From the NCBI GenBank assembly GCA_016930015.1, contig JAFGHR010000079.1, positions 1 to 64,000 on the forward strand: DNA of 64,000 bases. The letters are read 5' to 3'. Source of the stretch: Anaerolineae bacterium (lineage in GTDB: Bacteria > Chloroflexota > Anaerolineae > Aggregatilineales > Aggregatilineaceae). Of this stretch, positions 27,424-36,200 are shown piece by piece (the stretch's first letter is position 1; each line of letters opens with the position of its first letter). The notes beneath the pieces were generated by a model. It had not been told where the DNA came from. It worked only from the letters and a program-made list of their open reading frames with translations, and made no database searches. A program made the position numbers and the translations under genes.

Positions 27424-28758
27424 TTAACTTTTTCCACCCAGAATCGGGATGATGGTACTTTTTCGGCGTTGTTCAGGCGGTGTTGACACATCCTGAACTT
27501 GCATCCCCGGCGGCCCGACTGCCTCACGGATATGTTCGGCCAGTTCAGCCAACTCACGCGCGGGTGGTCGATTCCGCACTTTTGCGACCAGAGGCACGCC
27601 CTGATTAACAGCCGTCAGCACCGCACGTTCCTCCAGCGGAATTTTTGCTTTAACCTCACGCTTCAAGTGATTTTCGATTGACGCAATGGGAACCGTCCCA
27701 CGTCCTCGTTCACGCTCGTCCACCGTGCGATTTATCACAAAAATGACTTTTTCTGACAGATCGGCAGGTTCTTCAACGGTGTCGAAGATGTCCAGCATTT
27801 TGCGTGTATTACGAACCGATGGAATGGTTGGATTGCAAATCAGCACAATCCGTTCGGCAATCTCAAATAACTTGAGAGTTAGATCATCGTACTGCGTCGA
27901 CGTATCGATCAGGATGAAATCATACGATCCAGCCAGATAATTGACCAGCGTTTTAACATCCTCGGCGGAAACATCAAACGCGTGTTCTGGGCGAGAAGGT
28001 GCGGTTAATACCTTTAGACCACTCGGATGTGTAACCAGCACACTCTCAACAACTTCCATATCCAGATCATCGACTGACTTTGTCAAATTCGAGATATTAG
28101 TTTGGGCGCGAAGGTTAAGAAACGTATCGACGTCACCAAACTGGAGGTTACAGTCAATTAACAGCACACGCGTATCGGGCCGCATCAGCGCCGACGCAAC
28201 ATTGGTAGCGATGGTTGTGGTGCCAGCCCCGCCTTGCGGGCTGTACATAACGATAATGTGACCAGCCCCTGGGGTTGGCATTCCCGGCTCGGTGATATGA
28301 GCGCGGTCTTGCTCCATCCTGGTCATAGATGACATGCGAGCTTCTTGCTGGCGGATCGGCTCGTTACGTTCGTATACACGACGAATCGTCGTATATAGTT
28401 CTTCGCTAGAGATAGGTTTCGTCAAAAAATCGCGTGCACCGGCCAGCATCGCTTGCCGGAGATAGTCCGGCTCGCTTTGTACCGACATAATCACCACAGC
28501 CGCAGTCCGCACGACCGTGCTAATGGCTTTTGTCGCCGTGATGCCGTCCATATCCGGCATGTTGATATCCATTAGGACGACATCTGGTTTGACTTCCTTG
28601 GCCAATTCAACGGCCTCACGCCCGGTACCAGCAACACCCACAACCTCGATGTCGGCCTCAAACGCGAGCAACTTTCGCAAGTTTTCTCGCGTATCAGGAA
28701 TGTCATCAACAATCAGGACTTTGATCTTGAGCCCATCGGGTCTTGTTCCACTACTCAT
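27424..28758 (-). CDS. Receiver domain fused to CpaE/TadZ-like MinD ATPase
   Basis: TadZ/CpaE proteins localise the Tad machine at the cell pole or another site. This 444-residue protein has a full N-terminal receiver domain (about 10-130): VLIVDDIPDTRENL, phospho-acceptor Asp in VVLMDINMPDMDG, the conserved Thr/Ser strand VVIMSV, and Lys in FLTKPISSEELY. A MinD/ParA-like ATPase follows (about 170-420) with a deviant Walker A SPQGGAGTTTIATNVA, in which the final lysine of KGGxGKT is replaced, and a DCNLQFGD motif. Because the receiver retains its acidic pocket, phosphorylation may control localisation; the nearby kinase gene is a candidate partner. Confidence 0.88.
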   Translation of the reverse strand: MSSGTRPDGLKIKVLIVDDIPDTRENLRKLLAFEADIEVVGVAGTGREAVELAKEVKPDVVLMDINMPDMDGITATKAISTVVRTAAVVIMSVQSEPDYLRQAMLAGARDFLTKPISSEELYTTIRRVYERNEPIRQQEARMSSMTRMEQDRAHITEPGMPTPGAGHIIVMYSPQGGAGTTTIATNVASALMRPDTRVLLIDCNLQFGDVDTFLNLRAQTNISNLTKSVDDLDMEVVESVLVTHPSGLKVLTAPSRPEHAFDVSAEDVKTLVNYLAGSYDFILIDTSTQYDDLTLKLFEIAERIVLICNPTIPSVRNTRKMLDIFDTVEEPADLSEKVIFVINRTVDERERGRGTVPIASIENHLKREVKAKIPLEERAVLTAVNQGVPLVAKVRNRPPARELAELAEHIREAVGPPGMQVQDVSTPPEQRRKSTIIPILGGKS

Positions 28759-28923
28759 CCGTCTCTACCTTTTTCCTGTACAACGCTCAGGTATGGTGGT
28801 GCCTGTTTACCGGATAAGCTGATTTTCGCATATGGGTCAAAGAGCACACAGCCCAAACGCTGCGTGCCCTTATGTTAACACCTTACACGTCGCTGCCAGA
28901 GGCCGATCTGATACACCAAAACG

Positions 28924-30102
28924 TTATTCCCCGGTGTCGAACGTTTCTGCCAGGAAACTGTAGAGTGTGCTGATATCGAAACGGCGCACACTGGTAATCG
29001 GTGGTTCGATAGCGAAAGGCAGCGTATCCGGTTGTGTAACGTTAAAGTTCTGGATCATATACTGCAAAGAAACGGCCTGGGTCGGTGCCGTGGACACGTC
29101 GCCAGCCGCACGTAATGCCAGTGAAATCGGAATCTGCGAGTCAACGGCCCATACCAGCACCAGAGCCTCTTGCGGGTCAACCGCCAGGGTAATGATCTCC
29201 GGGAGGTAGCTCGTTGGTGATGGCGCGGGTGTTGTTGCCTGGTCCTCAGTGCCTTCGCCCGGCGGCGGCGGTGGGGCTTCAACCTCCATTGGCGTTGGCG
29301 TTTGTCCAATGAAATTACCATCAGCCGGGAAATAACCGACATGAACAACAAACGCATTTTGTATTGTTCGCTGAACAACAAGCCGTGGACGCTGTGTGTT
29401 TTCACTAGGGCCAACCAGCACCCCTTCAGGCGACATCGTACTGGGTTCTTGACGGCCCTGGCGCGGTGCACCAATGCTCAGATCACCACTTTCAAGCCGG
29501 GTAAGTGTCGAGATATTGTTCGGTAACCGCGTCTGGAATGTTTCGTCAACGTCGATAAACAGGAACGATAGAATTACATCGATATAGTCGCCGTCACGAA
29601 TACCATAAGCCACCTGTCCAATACCTGACAGATCAAGGGGTAGTGCAACGGCAACTGTGCCCGGCGGAATAATTGCAGCCGCGTCCGAACCATCGGCAGC
29701 AACATCTTTCAGGTCATCAACCACCTGACTGCGCAAAATCGGCGCGCCGCGGAACAAGTCTGTCCGGGCGATTTTGCCAACGACTTCCTCTGTTTCCTTA
29801 AACGCGTTGTTCTCTTCAGGGAGCGAATCCTTTGGCCAGGGAAGTTTTGCCACAGCATCCGCAGGAATCTTGAAGCCACGAGGTAGCGGCTGAACAGCGA
29901 TCACAATTTCGACCATCTCCTGGACACTCTGTCCAGGTTCCAGGCCTACCGGCCCCTCACCTCCGTCGCCTTCACCTTCTGCAACTTCCGTTTCGGCTGC
30001 TTCATCTCCCCCTTCGTCGCCCCCTTGTAGCATCAATACGGCTACTGCTACAACAGCAAGTAAGATTATTGCGCCAATTAGAATTAGTACTCGGCCTCGC
30101 AT
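28924..30102 (-). CDS. cpaB: Flp pilus assembly protein CpaB/RcpC
   Basis: A 392-residue protein with an N-terminal membrane anchor (MRGRVLILIGAIILLAVVAV), an acidic glycine/glutamate-rich stretch, and an SAF domain (about 60-130) containing VIAVQPLPRGFKIPADAV. A RcpC-type domain follows. The ATG at 30102 has GGGAGAG 6 bases upstream, better than the ATG at 30117. It is the first gene of the Tad run and lies behind a promoter with paired direct repeats. In diderm bacteria CpaB supports an outer-membrane secretin; no secretin gene is visible here. Confidence 0.88.
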   Translation of the reverse strand: MRGRVLILIGAIILLAVVAVAVLMLQGGDEGGDEAAETEVAEGEGDGGEGPVGLEPGQSVQEMVEIVIAVQPLPRGFKIPADAVAKLPWPKDSLPEENNAFKETEEVVGKIARTDLFRGAPILRSQVVDDLKDVAADGSDAAAIIPPGTVAVALPLDLSGIGQVAYGIRDGDYIDVILSFLFIDVDETFQTRLPNNISTLTRLESGDLSIGAPRQGRQEPSTMSPEGVLVGPSENTQRPRLVVQRTIQNAFVVHVGYFPADGNFIGQTPTPMEVEAPPPPPGEGTEDQATTPAPSPTSYLPEIITLAVDPQEALVLVWAVDSQIPISLALRAAGDVSTAPTQAVSLQYMIQNFNVTQPDTLPFAIEPPITSVRRFDISTLYSFLAETFDTGE

Positions 30103-30150
30103 GGATTTCTCTCCCAAACGCGTTGCTCTACGGCTGGCAATGTAATGTTC

Positions 30151-30190
30151 ATTATATACCCAGTGTAGTTCGACTAATACCTAGTGTAGT
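30151..30190 (-). promoter_or_regulatory. Tad-operon promoter with two 14-bp direct repeats
   Basis: On the minus strand ACTACACTAGGTAT (30190-30177) and ACTACACTGGGTAT (30169-30156) are nearly identical and lie 21 bp apart, two helical turns. The second ends on a perfect -10 TATAAT (30156-30151). The -35 position carries no good hexamer and is covered by the repeats, as in activator-dependent or repressed promoters. Confidence 0.6.
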
Positions 30191-30248
30191 CTGATGCGAA
30201 AAATGCGCAAACAGGCAGATAGTCCTATCCATTATAGAATAATAACAT

Positions 30249-30278
30249 GGGTGGCGATACGCATGTGACTCGCCACCC
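30249..30278 (+). terminator. Hairpin between Tad promoter and sensor kinase gene
   Basis: GGGTGGCGA (30249-30257) and TCGCCACCC (30270-30278) form a perfect 9-bp stem with a 12-base loop. TTTTT follows on the plus strand. On the minus strand, where it would end the kinase transcript (stop at 30335), only a broken T-rich stretch follows. It may work in the minus direction despite this, since no plus-strand gene precedes it. Confidence 0.55.
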
Positions 30279-30334
30279 TTTTTGATGTTGTTTCTAACCG
30301 GTAATCAAAATACAGTTACAGTGTCAGTCATAAG

Positions 30335-31414
30335 CTACTCACCCGGCAGGGTAACGATAAACCGGTTGAATTCTTCTTCTGAACTGATGACTTCCATGCT
30401 GCCCCCGACAAGTTCAATTCGTTCTTTGAGCGTGCGCAGCCCAAAAACGTTTTCCTCATGGTCTTCCATGAGGGCTTGTTCTGGGTCAAAGGTTTTGCCG
30501 TCGTTCTCAATGGTGGCTTTTACAGACTCAGGTCCCATATCAAGCACAATGCCCACCGATTTTGCGTTGAGGTTATCACGGGCGTTGCTCATAACTTCTT
30601 GAATGGACCTAAACATCATTACCTCAATGTGACCGGGCAAACGCCGTTCGTCACCGAGGATATTGAGTTGGGTATTGATGCCCGTTTTTTCCTGGTAAGC
30701 TTCCACATACCGGCGGATGGTGGGCACCAATCCGAGATCATCAAGCATCATCGGGCGCAGGTCAAAAATAAAATCACGGACTTTCTGAAATGTCGAACTG
30801 GCTGCACCTTTTAGATGTTCGAGTTCTTCAGCGGCGCGGTCAGGATTACGATCAAACAGGCGCTGGCAGATTTCGGCTTGCAAAATAAAATTCGTCAGCG
30901 ACTGCGCAGGACCATCATGTATCTGCCGGGCAAGGCGCTGGCGTTCCGACTCCTGCGCCTCAACAATACGGACAACCGCCGAGGTCGAAAGGTGCCCGCC
31001 TTCAACCATCGGGTCTTTGGCTATCGACCCGGTTGCCGTTGGCGCCAGGCGTTCCGCTGTGGCCCCTTGCATCATACCCATCAACTGATCCAGTAAGTGC
31101 TGGAAATAGCGGAGTTCTTCCTGATTACTCTTGAGTTTTTCCAACTGGCCTTGCATCGTCAGGAGCCGGGCTTTTGCATCCAACGCGTCACTGTAAGCAG
31201 TTTTGATATCCGCGCGTGGAATGGTATCAAAATTATCTTCCACCCGGCGCAGTTGTGAACTGACTGCCACATTCCGCTCGCGGAGCCGGTTAACCTCCAG
31301 CTCGCTTTGCTCAATAAGCTGCTGATTCTCGCGGAGTCGATTTTGGATCCGTTCGTACTCAGTGCTAAGTTCCGCCAGCATCTCATCTTTCGGAGTCATG
31401 GCGCTCTGGGCCAT
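30335..31414 (-). CDS. Sensor histidine kinase, DegS/NarX (HisKA_3) type
   Basis: A soluble kinase of 359 residues with no transmembrane segment. An N-terminal coiled coil (about 10-110) is followed by a HisKA_3 dimerisation domain with the phospho-histidine in RQRLARQIHDGPAQSLTNF, and a HATPase_c domain with the N-box EVMSNARDN and a C-terminal FGLRTLKERIELVGG. It is 79 bases downstream of a NarL-type regulator gene and probably forms a pair with it. A cytoplasmic signal is inferred from the missing membrane segments. Confidence 0.93.
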   Translation of the reverse strand: MAQSAMTPKDEMLAELSTEYERIQNRLRENQQLIEQSELEVNRLRERNVAVSSQLRRVEDNFDTIPRADIKTAYSDALDAKARLLTMQGQLEKLKSNQEELRYFQHLLDQLMGMMQGATAERLAPTATGSIAKDPMVEGGHLSTSAVVRIVEAQESERQRLARQIHDGPAQSLTNFILQAEICQRLFDRNPDRAAEELEHLKGAASSTFQKVRDFIFDLRPMMLDDLGLVPTIRRYVEAYQEKTGINTQLNILGDERRLPGHIEVMMFRSIQEVMSNARDNLNAKSVGIVLDMGPESVKATIENDGKTFDPEQALMEDHEENVFGLRTLKERIELVGGSMEVISSEEEFNRFIVTLPGE

Positions 31415-31493
31415 TGTTACCGTCCCTCGTTACCTATAAACACGAATCACGCAGATGCTCTATATCTGAAATCTGAATCTGATCTGTCACTCA

Positions 31494-32228
31494 TTATTTA
31501 TGGGTGCTGGAAGCGCGTACCCAGCCACGACGCAGCGCATACACCGCCGCCTGGGTTCGATCACGCACATCAAGCTTCTTTAGAATTGAGGTCATATGGT
31601 TTTTTACCGTTTGATGGCTGATGCCAAGTGACTGGGCAATTTCCTTATTACTTTTGCCCTGAGTCACGTACTGGAGTATCTCCATTTCACGCGGGCTTAA
31701 GGGTACAAAATGCTCATTGGGGTCAACCATATACGGCCCGGTAGCCGCTTCGACACCGGCATCCAGCCAGGCTTTGAGTTCGTCTTCGTCAAACACCTGG
31801 CCGCCCACAACATAGTTTCCCTGAGCCACCTGCCGCACAACATCAACCAATAATTCGGGCCTGATATCTTTCGGGCAGTAAGCAGACCCACCAGCCCGCA
31901 TGGCATGTAACACTTGTTCAAAGTCATCATACGCCGTCAGTAGCACAATCGCCGTGGTCGCGTGATCGGTTTTGAGACGGCTGGTTACCTGCAAACCGTT
32001 AATGCCCGGCAAATTGATATCAAGCAGCAGCACATCAGGTTCCCAGACCCGCACCAAGTCGATGGCCTGCTCTCCGGTTTCCCCCTCAGCTACGATCTCA
32101 ATATCCGGTTCTATAGTAAACACATTGCGCAGTCCCTGCCGGAAAACAGGATGATCATCGACAAGCACTAGCGTGATACTCTGGCGACTAGTATGCGGCT
32201 GGTATTCTTCCATTTGAGAGACCGACAC
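31494..32228 (-). CDS. NarL/FixJ-family response regulator
   Basis: A 244-residue regulator with a receiver domain (TLVLVDDHPVFRQGL, phospho-acceptor Asp in VLLLDINLPGINGLQV, then ALLTAYD-like strand and a Lys in SAYCPKDIRPELL) and a C-terminal LuxR-type helix-turn-helix (LSPREMEILQYVTQGKSNKE, then HQTVKNHMTSILKKL). The start is uncertain between a GTG at 32228 and an ATG at 32213. It lies upstream of the DegS-like kinase. Regulation of the adjacent Tad operon is possible but only inferred from position. Confidence 0.93.
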   Translation of the reverse strand: MSVSQMEEYQPHTSRQSITLVLVDDHPVFRQGLRNVFTIEPDIEIVAEGETGEQAIDLVRVWEPDVLLLDINLPGINGLQVTSRLKTDHATTAIVLLTAYDDFEQVLHAMRAGGSAYCPKDIRPELLVDVVRQVAQGNYVVGGQVFDEDELKAWLDAGVEAATGPYMVDPNEHFVPLSPREMEILQYVTQGKSNKEIAQSLGISHQTVKNHMTSILKKLDVRDRTQAAVYALRRGWVRASSTHK

Positions 32229-32670
32229 CTCTGTTTATCTTCAATCGAGTGATGATTGAAGAGTTGCCCTCTGACGCGAGTATACCATATGAGAGAATCC
32301 ACGAGCAAGCGTATCAGTACGTGTGACGAGGGCAAACGCATCAAAATGATTTTGAACCCTTGTAAATCGTTGGCGATCATAATTGACGATACATAATGAG
32401 CACATGAACGAAATGTGTCCATTGGTTTGGTAAGGTTTTCAAGGCCCTCTGTGCCAAAATGAATGATAGGGGTTGGTTTACGCTGCCAGAGCAGCAAAAC
32501 GAGATATCGGGCTTGAACAAGGGGCTTTTCTGCTAACCAGTCCGTGATCCCCCATACAAAACGCCTGGACCATTATCGTCACAGGCGCTTTTTCATCACG
32601 GGTTGGCTGCTTTTTCAGCCATTCGCGAATTAACCACACATTAGGGTGTACCGAGTGCCATGTTTTGATC
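32229..32670. other. Gene-free decayed region
   Basis: This 442-base region lies between the response regulator start and the permease remnant. It contains a hairpin at 32562-32593. A minus-strand reading over about 32480-32690 is open but resembles nothing I know. I see no tRNA, repeat array or convincing small gene. Confidence 0.5.
32562..32593. terminator. Possible bidirectional terminator
   Basis: CGCCTG (32562-32567) and CAGGCG (32582-32587) form a 6-bp stem with a 14-base loop. CTTTTT follows on the plus strand and TTTT on the minus strand. It would end the minus-strand permease remnant. Confidence 0.4.
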
Positions 32671-33120
32671 CTACCGATTGCGTGAGAGACGGACATCCGC
32701 GTAGACGGCCACTACCAACACAATGCCTTTGAGCACATATTGGTAAGCGGCGGCTGTGTTGGTCATCTGAAGGCCGTTAGTGAGGCTCGCCATGATCAAC
32801 GATCCCACTATCGTGCCAAAAACGCTGCCCACGCCGCCCAAAGTGGAAGTTCCACCGAGAATACAGGCCGCGATAGCATCCAACTCATACCCGGCCCCCG
32901 CAGAGATGGTGCCATACCCAACATACGAAGCCAGAGTGACACCCGAAATCCCGCATAAGAAGCCCATCAGCACGAAAATCATGAAAATATTCCGGCGAAT
33001 ATTTACACCAGAGAGTTTGGCTGCTTCACGGTTGCAGCCATTCTGGCACAAAGGGTATAGGCATACCGGCCAAAGCGCGTGTTATGCAACATATTTATAG
33101 CCCACTTTACGACAATCGCA
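32671..33120 (-). pseudogene. Remnant of a sugar ABC transporter permease (XylH/RbsC type)
   Basis: The open part (32671 to about 33040) encodes the C-terminal third of a BPD_transp_2 permease: AAKLSGVNIRRN, then ISAGAGYELDAIAACILGGT, and GSLIMASLTNGLQM. Upstream, in a different frame, the sequence reads HNTRFGRYAYTL, the family segment that normally precedes GGNREAAKLSG directly. The two pieces are joined out of frame near 33040-33050. The N-terminal two-thirds and the partner ATPase and binding protein are missing. This is a degraded gene; expression of the fragment is unlikely to yield a functional permease. Confidence 0.85.
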
Positions 33121-33424
33121 TACAAAGAGAAAATCCGGGCAAAAATCAATGATTTAGGGTATAGTTTGCGGCCAGTTACACACGGGAAATTTCGCGCTAC
33201 ACGCGTGATTTTGAAGGCCTCAGGATGATTACGTGATCAGGCTGCGAGGCTACCCCACCAGCCCCGGTTGTAGTTTTATTGCAGCCGGGTATCCTTTGGG
33301 CAAAAGTACCAAATAGTTGGTGCTTGAACGGCGTTAAAATTCGAAGCAGTCAATTCTGGCATACTGGAAGTTGGCGCGTATTTACTATGCGCCAGATAAA
33401 AGCGGGTTGAATGAAAGGATTACG

Positions 33425-34681
33425 ATGCAGCCGATTAGTAAGGTTGTCCTGGCGTACAGCGGTGGGCTTGACACATCGATTATTGTTCCCTGGTTGCGCA
33501 ATAACTATAACTGCGACGTGATTTGTTTTTGTGCCGATTTGGGGCAGGCCGAAGAACTCGACGGCCTGGAGGAAAAAGCGCTCAAGACCGGGGCCCAAAA
33601 ACTGATTGTCCGCGATCTACGGGAAGAATTCTTGCGTGACTTTGTGTTTCCCACGCTTCAAGCTGGCGCTGTGTATGAGCGTGTCTATTTGTTGGGCACC
33701 TCTTTTGCGCGTCCATTGATCAGCAAACACCTCGTTGAAATTGCAGAAGCCGAAGGCGCACAGGCGATCGCTCATGGCTGCACTGGCAAAGGGAACGATC
33801 AGGTGCGTTTTGAACTGACGGCCATGGCGCTTAATCCCAAGCTCCAGGTGATCGCGCCCTGGCGGGAATGGGATATTCGCAGCCGTGAAGATGCGCTGGC
33901 ATACGCTGAAGAGTTTAATGTACCGGTTACGTCAACGCTCAAGAGCATCTACAGCCGCGATCGCAACCTGTTTCACATGAGTCACGAAGGCGGCCCGCTG
34001 GAAGACCCGTGGAACGAGCCGGAAGAGGCGATGTATGTGATTTCCACAAGCCCGGAAGATGCACCCGATACACCAACTTATGTTGAAATCGCGTTCGAAA
34101 AGGGTATTCCGGTGGCTATCGATGGCGAGGCGCTGGCCCCTGTGTCCCTGTTTATGCGGCTGAACGAACTCGGCGCAGCAAACGGCATCGGGCGCGTTGA
34201 TATGGTCGAGAACCGGCTGGTCGGCATGAAAAGCCGCGGCGTGTACGAAACACCCGGCGGTACGATTTTGCGTCAAGCTCACCAGGCGCTCGAAAGCCTG
34301 TGTCTGGACAAGGCGACCATGCACTATAAAGACTTTGTCGCCGTCAAATACGCTGAACTGGTCTACAACGGGATGTGGTATACCCGGCTGCGAGAAGCTC
34401 TTGACGCGTTTGTTCAGGAAACGCAGGAGACGGTTACCGGCACCGTGCGCCTTAAGCTGTACAAGGGTAACGTGATCGTTGCCGGTCGCAAGAGTCCCTA
34501 CAGCCTGTATCGTGAAGATTATGCCTCGTTCGGCCACATGGACATCTACGACCAGACCGACGCCAAAGGCTTTATCAACATGATCGGACTGCCAATGAAG
34601 GTAGACGCCATGTTGAGCGTTGAGGGTACGGGCAAAAGCCGCTATCGCCAGCCCGACTACACCCGCTTTAAGCGCGACTAA
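33425..34681 (+). CDS. argG: Argininosuccinate synthase
   Basis: ArgG joins citrulline and aspartate with ATP in arginine synthesis. The 418-residue protein has the PP-loop [16 protein letters not shown] at its start, then [15 protein letters not shown], and [17 protein letters not shown]. The ATG at 33425 has AAAGGA 5 bases upstream; an upstream open extension is spurious. argH follows after 11 bases, so the two form an operon. Confidence 0.97.
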   Translation: MQPISKVVLAYSGGLDTSIIVPWLRNNYNCDVICFCADLGQAEELDGLEEKALKTGAQKLIVRDLREEFLRDFVFPTLQAGAVYERVYLLGTSFARPLISKHLVEIAEAEGAQAIAHGCTGKGNDQVRFELTAMALNPKLQVIAPWREWDIRSREDALAYAEEFNVPVTSTLKSIYSRDRNLFHMSHEGGPLEDPWNEPEEAMYVISTSPEDAPDTPTYVEIAFEKGIPVAIDGEALAPVSLFMRLNELGAANGIGRVDMVENRLVGMKSRGVYETPGGTILRQAHQALESLCLDKATMHYKDFVAVKYAELVYNGMWYTRLREALDAFVQETQETVTGTVRLKLYKGNVIVAGRKSPYSLYREDYASFGHMDIYDQTDAKGFINMIGLPMKVDAMLSVEGTGKSRYRQPDYTRFKRD

Positions 34682-34692
34682 GGATAACAACC

Positions 34693-36066
34693 GTGACGTT
34701 ATGGGGCGGTGCGTTTTCATCGCCGACAGAAGACGCCGTGCGCAGGCTGAATGACAGCCTGCGCTTTGATTGGCGTCTGTATGACGCAGATATTGACGGC
34801 AGTATCGCCTGGGCGCGTGCCGTGGCCGATGCGGGCGTGATCACCGCTGCCGAACGCGATACGCTCGCTGACGGCCTGGAACGCATCCGGCTGGAATTCC
34901 AGCGCGGCGAGTTTGTCTCAGCGCCGGGGGATGAGGATATTCACACGGCTGTCGAACGGCGGCTGACCGAGATTGTCGGCGCCGTTGCCGGAAAGTTACA
35001 CACCGGGCGCAGCCGGAACGATCAGGTCGCGACGGATGTGCTGCTGTGGGTTTTGGCCGCACAGGAGAAACTGACATCTGCGCTGACCGTGTTTTTAGCG
35101 GCGCTGCGGCGGCAGGCTCAAAACGGGGATAACCTGGTGATGCCGGGCTTTACACATTTCCAGCCCGCCCAGCCGATCACGGTAGCGCAGTGGTGGCTGA
35201 GTCATTTCTGGGCGCTGGTGCGTGATGTCGAGCGGCTGGAAACGATGGCCGTGGCATGGCGCCATAAGTGCCCGCTGGGCTCCGGGGCGTTGTCTGGCAC
35301 ACCTTATGATATCGACCGCCAGCGATTGGCCGAAAGCCTGGGATTCGAAGCGGCCAGCCCTAACAGCCTGGACTCTGTGGCAGACCGCGATCACGTGGCC
35401 GATTTTCTGTACGCACTGGCGATGATCGGCATACATATCAGCCGTCTGGCCGAGGACCTGATCATTTTTGCCAATCCGAGTTTTGGATTTGTCCGGCTGG
35501 ACGAACGTTACAGCACCGGCAGCAGTTTGATGCCCCAAAAGCGAAATCCCGATCCGCTGGAACTGGCACGCGGCAAGGCAGGCCGTTTGATCGGGCATTT
35601 GTCCGGATTGCTGGCAACGCTCAAGGGACTGCCCAGCGGTTACAACAAAGACTTGCAGGAAGACAAAGAACCGCTCTTTGACGCCTACGATACACTGGCG
35701 GCGCTTCTGCCACCGCTGACCGGCCTGGTAAACACGTTGACCATGAACGCTGACCGTATGCGAGCGGCGCTGATCGAAAGTATGCTGGCGACGGACCTGG
35801 CCGATTACCTGGTTGGCAAGGGAATACCCTTCCGCCAGGCGCACGGGCTTGCCGGTCAGGTCGTGCGTTTAGCCGAGCAAAAACGTGTCGAGTTATCGCA
35901 GTTGACATTAGACGATTACCGGTCCATTTCTGATGTGTTCGAATCCGATGTAGTCAAGGTATTCGACTATGACGCCGCGGTAGCGAGACGGCGGGCATCC
36001 GGTGGAACGGGTGACACCGAACGCCAGATCACCCTGGCCGAAAGCTGGCTGAAGCAGCGAGTGTGA
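34693..36066 (+). CDS. argH: Argininosuccinate lyase
   Basis: ArgH splits argininosuccinate into arginine and fumarate, the last step of arginine synthesis. The 457-residue protein begins TLWGGAFSSPTEDAV and carries AGKLHTGRSRNDQVATD, FTHFQPAQPITVAQWW, and the fumarase/aspartase signature SSLMPQKRNPDPLELARGKA. The start is GTG with AAGGAT just upstream. A strong terminator follows at 36150. Confidence 0.97.
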   Translation: MTLWGGAFSSPTEDAVRRLNDSLRFDWRLYDADIDGSIAWARAVADAGVITAAERDTLADGLERIRLEFQRGEFVSAPGDEDIHTAVERRLTEIVGAVAGKLHTGRSRNDQVATDVLLWVLAAQEKLTSALTVFLAALRRQAQNGDNLVMPGFTHFQPAQPITVAQWWLSHFWALVRDVERLETMAVAWRHKCPLGSGALSGTPYDIDRQRLAESLGFEAASPNSLDSVADRDHVADFLYALAMIGIHISRLAEDLIIFANPSFGFVRLDERYSTGSSLMPQKRNPDPLELARGKAGRLIGHLSGLLATLKGLPSGYNKDLQEDKEPLFDAYDTLAALLPPLTGLVNTLTMNADRMRAALIESMLATDLADYLVGKGIPFRQAHGLAGQVVRLAEQKRVELSQLTLDDYRSISDVFESDVVKVFDYDAAVARRRASGGTGDTERQITLAESWLKQRV

Positions 36067-36149
36067 TATCGCCCGGCTGCGCTGACCCATGCATAGTTGC
36101 CGATCTCCTGTTCAACACATACACTTTATATAACTTTTCTGCACTGTTT

Positions 36150-36180
36150 GCCGCCAGAAAAACTGGCGGCTCTGTTTTGT
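36150..36180 (+). terminator. Rho-independent terminator of argGH
   Basis: GCCGCCAG (36150-36157) and CTGGCGGC (36163-36170) form a perfect 8-bp stem around AAAAA, followed by TCTGTTTTGT. It lies 84 bases after argH. Confidence 0.85.
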
Positions 36181-36200
36181 TACACGATGTGTGATAACTC

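Noticed and set aside
32478-32696. Small minus-strand gene of about 72 codons downstream of the permease remnant
   Set aside because: No ribosome binding site, no known similarity, and it contains a terminator-like hairpin and overlaps the remnant's end.
33932-34720. 262-codon minus-strand frame opposite argG
   Set aside because: argG is complete on the plus strand; the antisense frame lacks any motif.
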